Below are positions 6,566 through 8,753 of a stretch of DNA of 8,753 bases, in pieces. The DNA is taken from assembly GCA_013329925.1 (NCBI GenBank), contig DUJK01000024.1:1-8753 (forward strand). Direction: 5' to 3'. The position numbers were made by a program, and so were the translations under genes. Source of the stretch: Candidatus Poseidoniaceae archaeon (GTDB lineage: Archaea; Thermoplasmatota; Poseidoniia; Poseidoniales; Poseidoniaceae). A model generated the notes under the pieces. That model did no database searches and had not been told where the DNA came from. It saw nothing but the letters and a program-made list of their open reading frames with translations. Within the stretch, counting starts at the first letter, position 1; each line of letters opens with the position of its first letter.

Positions 6566-7900
6566 ATGGCGGAGGTTTTGGAAGCGGAGTTGTTCGACGA
6601 GCCATCGTCAACAAATTTCATGACTTCATTACTTATTGCAACACTAATAATCAGTGCCATTTTCATTGCTTTTGCTTATTCACCATCCACTAAAGATGAT
6701 TCAACAGTTGCGCAGTCTGTCGCTTCCAATGAATGGCGACCTTTTTCAGTAATTGCACCTATCGATACTGGGATTAACGTTTATCACGACCATTTTAGAA
6801 CTAATGAAACATATCCGCAGTGGTTACTCGATGATCTAGGAGTCAACAAAGTATGCAATATCACCCTTGATGGTACATGGCAAGAACGCTATGACGCAGA
6901 CAAAGCAGATTGTTGGGATAACCTTACTGCAATGGATATTGTGTACTTCCCTGGAACAAAAATCATCGGAACGTCACCCGACGGTAACAGTGACATATTG
7001 ATTCTAGACGATCCATCCGACGGACACGGATCAGCGGTTACTGGTGCCGTACTAGATGCCAATCCTGACGCGATTATATTCTTCGTTGAAGGGTTTAGTT
7101 CTGAGGCAGTTCTCGCAGCAGCAAACCAGCCATTAGTCGATGTGATAACAACCTCATTTGGCGCAATAGGTTCCATTCCAGTTCCAGGTATTGAAGACGC
7201 AACTAAAGTTGCGGTAGTAGACCATAACAAGTTGCATACGGGTGCAGCTGATAACTCACCATCCCCTGCCATACAAGATGCTACAGCAGGACCGCCATGG
7301 TCTATTGGAATTGCAGGGTATGCTGAGGAAGGGGACGATCAAAAGGAAATAATGTCCGGTTCATACCCCGATATCTCTGCTGATTGGACACAAGTACTGC
7401 CAAACCATGACGACATTGACGGCTATCATGAAACATCTGGGACGTCATTTGCAACCCCAAGAACTGCAGGAATTATCTCTTATATTTTACAAGACTTGAG
7501 GGGCGAATTTTCCGATAATGGTTCAGGCGCATCACAAGAGCGCGGTGGTAATTTAGTGAATGGAATGAATTTCACGGTCACTAACGCTCAAGTTAGAGAG
7601 GCAATCAACCTTTCAGCATGGTATCCTGATTTCGGCTGGGACCCAACATCTGGTACTATGCCAATCTCACCGGTTCTACCGTGCACGCAAACTGGGTGGG
7701 GCTTAGTCAATCTCTCCAATATTCAACCGATAATTGCCCATCTAAACCAATCAGAACAATTGCCAGACAGGCCGGCAGATGTTGAGGCATGTATGTCGGC
7801 TAATCAAGACCTTAGAGAATCCTACTGGGGGGCATATCCAAGCGCACCTGACAACGTAATCCAAGGTATTTCTATAGAATATGCTACTTGGCGAGATTGA
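6566..7900 (+). CDS. Membrane-anchored subtilisin-like serine protease (S8) of atypical geometry
   Basis: Predicted S8 peptidase of 444 residues acting outside the cell. An acidic 17-residue N-tail precedes one hydrophobic helix (about 18-39), which could be a signal-anchor or an uncleaved signal. The triad is complete: Asp67 in IAPIDTGIN, His154 in DGHGSAVTG and Ser294 in TSGTSFATPRTAG. SFGAIG (197-202) replaces the usual substrate-strand SLGG, and Asn230 in AADN probably supplies the oxyanion hole in place of AAGN. Spacing is unusual: 87 residues separate Asp and His against about 32 in subtilisin BPN', with Cys97 and Cys116 in the insert. No I9 propeptide is present, since only about 28 residues lie between the helix and the Asp motif. 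After the Ser there are 150 residues including Cys373 and Cys409 and no recognised domain. The frame runs back to an ATG at 6443, but that would place the promoter inside the gene and overlap the divergent gene. Substrate is unknown. Confidence 0.85.
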   Translation: MAEVLEAELFDEPSSTNFMTSLLIATLIISAIFIAFAYSPSTKDDSTVAQSVASNEWRPFSVIAPIDTGINVYHDHFRTNETYPQWLLDDLGVNKVCNITLDGTWQERYDADKADCWDNLTAMDIVYFPGTKIIGTSPDGNSDILILDDPSDGHGSAVTGAVLDANPDAIIFFVEGFSSEAVLAAANQPLVDVITTSFGAIGSIPVPGIEDATKVAVVDHNKLHTGAADNSPSPAIQDATAGPPWSIGIAGYAEEGDDQKEIMSGSYPDISADWTQVLPNHDDIDGYHETSGTSFATPRTAGIISYILQDLRGEFSDNGSGASQERGGNLVNGMNFTVTNAQVREAINLSAWYPDFGWDPTSGTMPISPVLPCTQTGWGLVNLSNIQPIIAHLNQSEQLPDRPADVEACMSANQDLRESYWGAYPSAPDNVIQGISIEYATWRD

Positions 7901-7971
7901 GTGTTTGTGATTATTAACTTGTAAACCAATTATTGATTAATCAGCAACTTTTGGGATTAGTTGGTGCTGTT
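7901..7971 (+). other. Spacer between the two subtilase genes
   Basis: AT-rich gap of 71 bases. It contains TTATTAA (7911-7917), a weak TATA candidate, and a perfect ten-base palindrome TGATTAATCA (7934-7943). No Shine-Dalgarno motif or T-run terminator is evident. If the second gene starts at the upstream TTG at 7933, much of this spacer would be coding. Confidence 0.35.
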
Positions 7972-8753
7972 TTGTCAAAACTAGGTAATACAATTTCAAT
8001 TGCAATGATTTTCTTAATGTTGGTTCCATCATTAGGGGCAGTTATACCTGTAGATGCTGAGGCATCAGAGGCAACAGAAGAAGGTTGGTGGGTTGAGACC
8101 ACTGTTGACAGAAATAAAAATGGCATTGGCGATATGATTGAACGGCACATAGACAATCCGATTCTCTTGAGCGAAGGTACATTGCCAATAATTGTTGATT
8201 TTGACCACACTCCAGATGAAAAGGATGTAATTATGCTTGAACAACAAGTTGACTACGAACATCAGTTTTACCTTCCAGCAATAGATGCAGTCGCAGGTAG
8301 AGTACCTGTTGCACTGTTGGACAAAGCAACTGAACTTCCCGGGGTTGTGATGCTCGAACTTGATGGTATAATGACTATACAAAACGGAGACGCAGTTGCG
8401 CTTCATGGGGTAGATTCAGCATGGCAAGAAACTGGCTATGATGGCTCAGGTACTACCGTTGCGATTATCGATACAGGTATTGATGGCCTACATTCTAGTC
8501 TTGATGATCAAGATGACGACCCTGAAACTAACGACCCTAAAGTAGTGGCTTTTTATGATCCAGTAAATAATCCAAGTCTTACCAACGGTACAGAAGTGTT
8601 CCCTTATGATGACCAAGGACATGGCTCTCATTGTGCTGGAACTACCGCGGGTACTGGAGCTCCAACCTATGAAAATCCTGGAATGGCTCCACAAGCAAAA
8701 TTAGTTGGAGTAAAGGTTTTGGATTCTGGAGGTTCTGGATCCTTTGCTGTTGT
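7972..8753 (+). CDS. Secreted pro-subtilisin (S8), 3' end outside window
   Basis: N-terminal 260 residues of a classical secreted subtilase, cut by the window edge before the catalytic Ser. From the TTG at 7972 it has a good signal peptide: short Lys-containing n-region, hydrophobic ISIAMIFLMLVPSLGAVI (8-25) and a likely cut after VDAEA (27-31). DRNKNGIGD (46-54) resembles a calcium-binding DxNxNGxxD loop. Residues about 71-138 look like an I9 propeptide (LPIIVDFDHTP, then GVVMLELDG), the intramolecular chaperone and inhibitor. The catalytic domain begins with Asp167 in VAIIDTGID and has His217 in GHGSHCAG. The Cys beside that His block resembles proteinase K (HGTHCAG). MAPQAKLVGVKVLD (238-251) is the usual strand after it. 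The start is uncertain: TTG at 7933 and 7951 also open the frame, while the first ATG (8005) would leave a signal peptide with no basic n-region. It probably degrades extracellular protein. Confidence 0.88.
   Translation, partial: MSKLGNTISIAMIFLMLVPSLGAVIPVDAEASEATEEGWWVETTVDRNKNGIGDMIERHIDNPILLSEGTLPIIVDFDHTPDEKDVIMLEQQVDYEHQFYLPAIDAVAGRVPVALLDKATELPGVVMLELDGIMTIQNGDAVALHGVDSAWQETGYDGSGTTVAIIDTGIDGLHSSLDDQDDDPETNDPKVVAFYDPVNNPSLTNGTEVFPYDDQGHGSHCAGTTAGTGAPTYENPGMAPQAKLVGVKVLDSGGSGSFAV

Noticed and set aside
7934..7943. Perfect palindrome TGATTAATCA in the gap between the subtilases.
   Set aside because: Ten AT-rich bases form such palindromes often by chance, and there is no second copy in the window. 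Kept only as a note in the spacer entry.

Overview
The window is gene-dense (about 94% coding), AT-rich chromosomal DNA. It carries nine protein genes, two of them cut by the window edges. I see no RNA genes, insertion sequences, CRISPR or phage parts. Several starts look archaeal. Two and possibly three genes have a TATA-like box 26-33 bases upstream of the ATG, with little or no room for a leader and no ribosome-binding site. Others inside likely operons have short GGAG or GGTG motifs. Together with two S8 (subtilisin-type) proteases, this gene set suggests a free-living, low-GC archaeon, perhaps a marine Thermoplasmatota (Marine Group II/III type). That placement is inference; the sequence here holds no phylogenetic marker.

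Region 1 (1-3419, + strand) looks like one transcription unit or two closely spaced ones. It contains the 3' part of a CaCA-family Na+/Ca2+ exchanger, a medium-chain-like acyl-CoA dehydrogenase, a MocA/MobA-like nucleotidyltransferase and an XdhC/CoxI-family protein. The last two are accessory factors for a molybdenum hydroxylase (xanthine dehydrogenase or CO dehydrogenase-like family). The enzyme they would serve is not in the window.

Region 2 (3407-5336) starts with an oligoribonuclease (orn) on the minus strand whose last 13 bases overlap the xdhC-like gene tail to tail. A 169-base divergent spacer follows, then a + strand putative 10-TM heavy-metal/manganese exporter with a TATA box placed for leaderless transcription. 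Finding orn beside archaeal-looking promoters is notable and may reflect horizontal transfer.

Region 3 (5339-8753) contains a minus-strand fusion protein: an N-terminal DUF2071 (YqjF-like) domain and a C-terminal DUF393 (DCC-type thiol oxidoreductase) domain. It is transcribed divergently from a membrane-anchored subtilase of unusual geometry. Their 96-base shared spacer has two copies of the same TATA-containing 10-mer in mirror orientation, with a perfect 6-bp-arm palindrome between them. This is the most system-like structure in the window, a probable co-regulated divergent pair. Downstream lies a second, classical secreted pro-subtilisin (signal peptide, calcium-binding-like loop, I9-type propeptide, Asp and His of the triad), cut by the window end before its catalytic serine.
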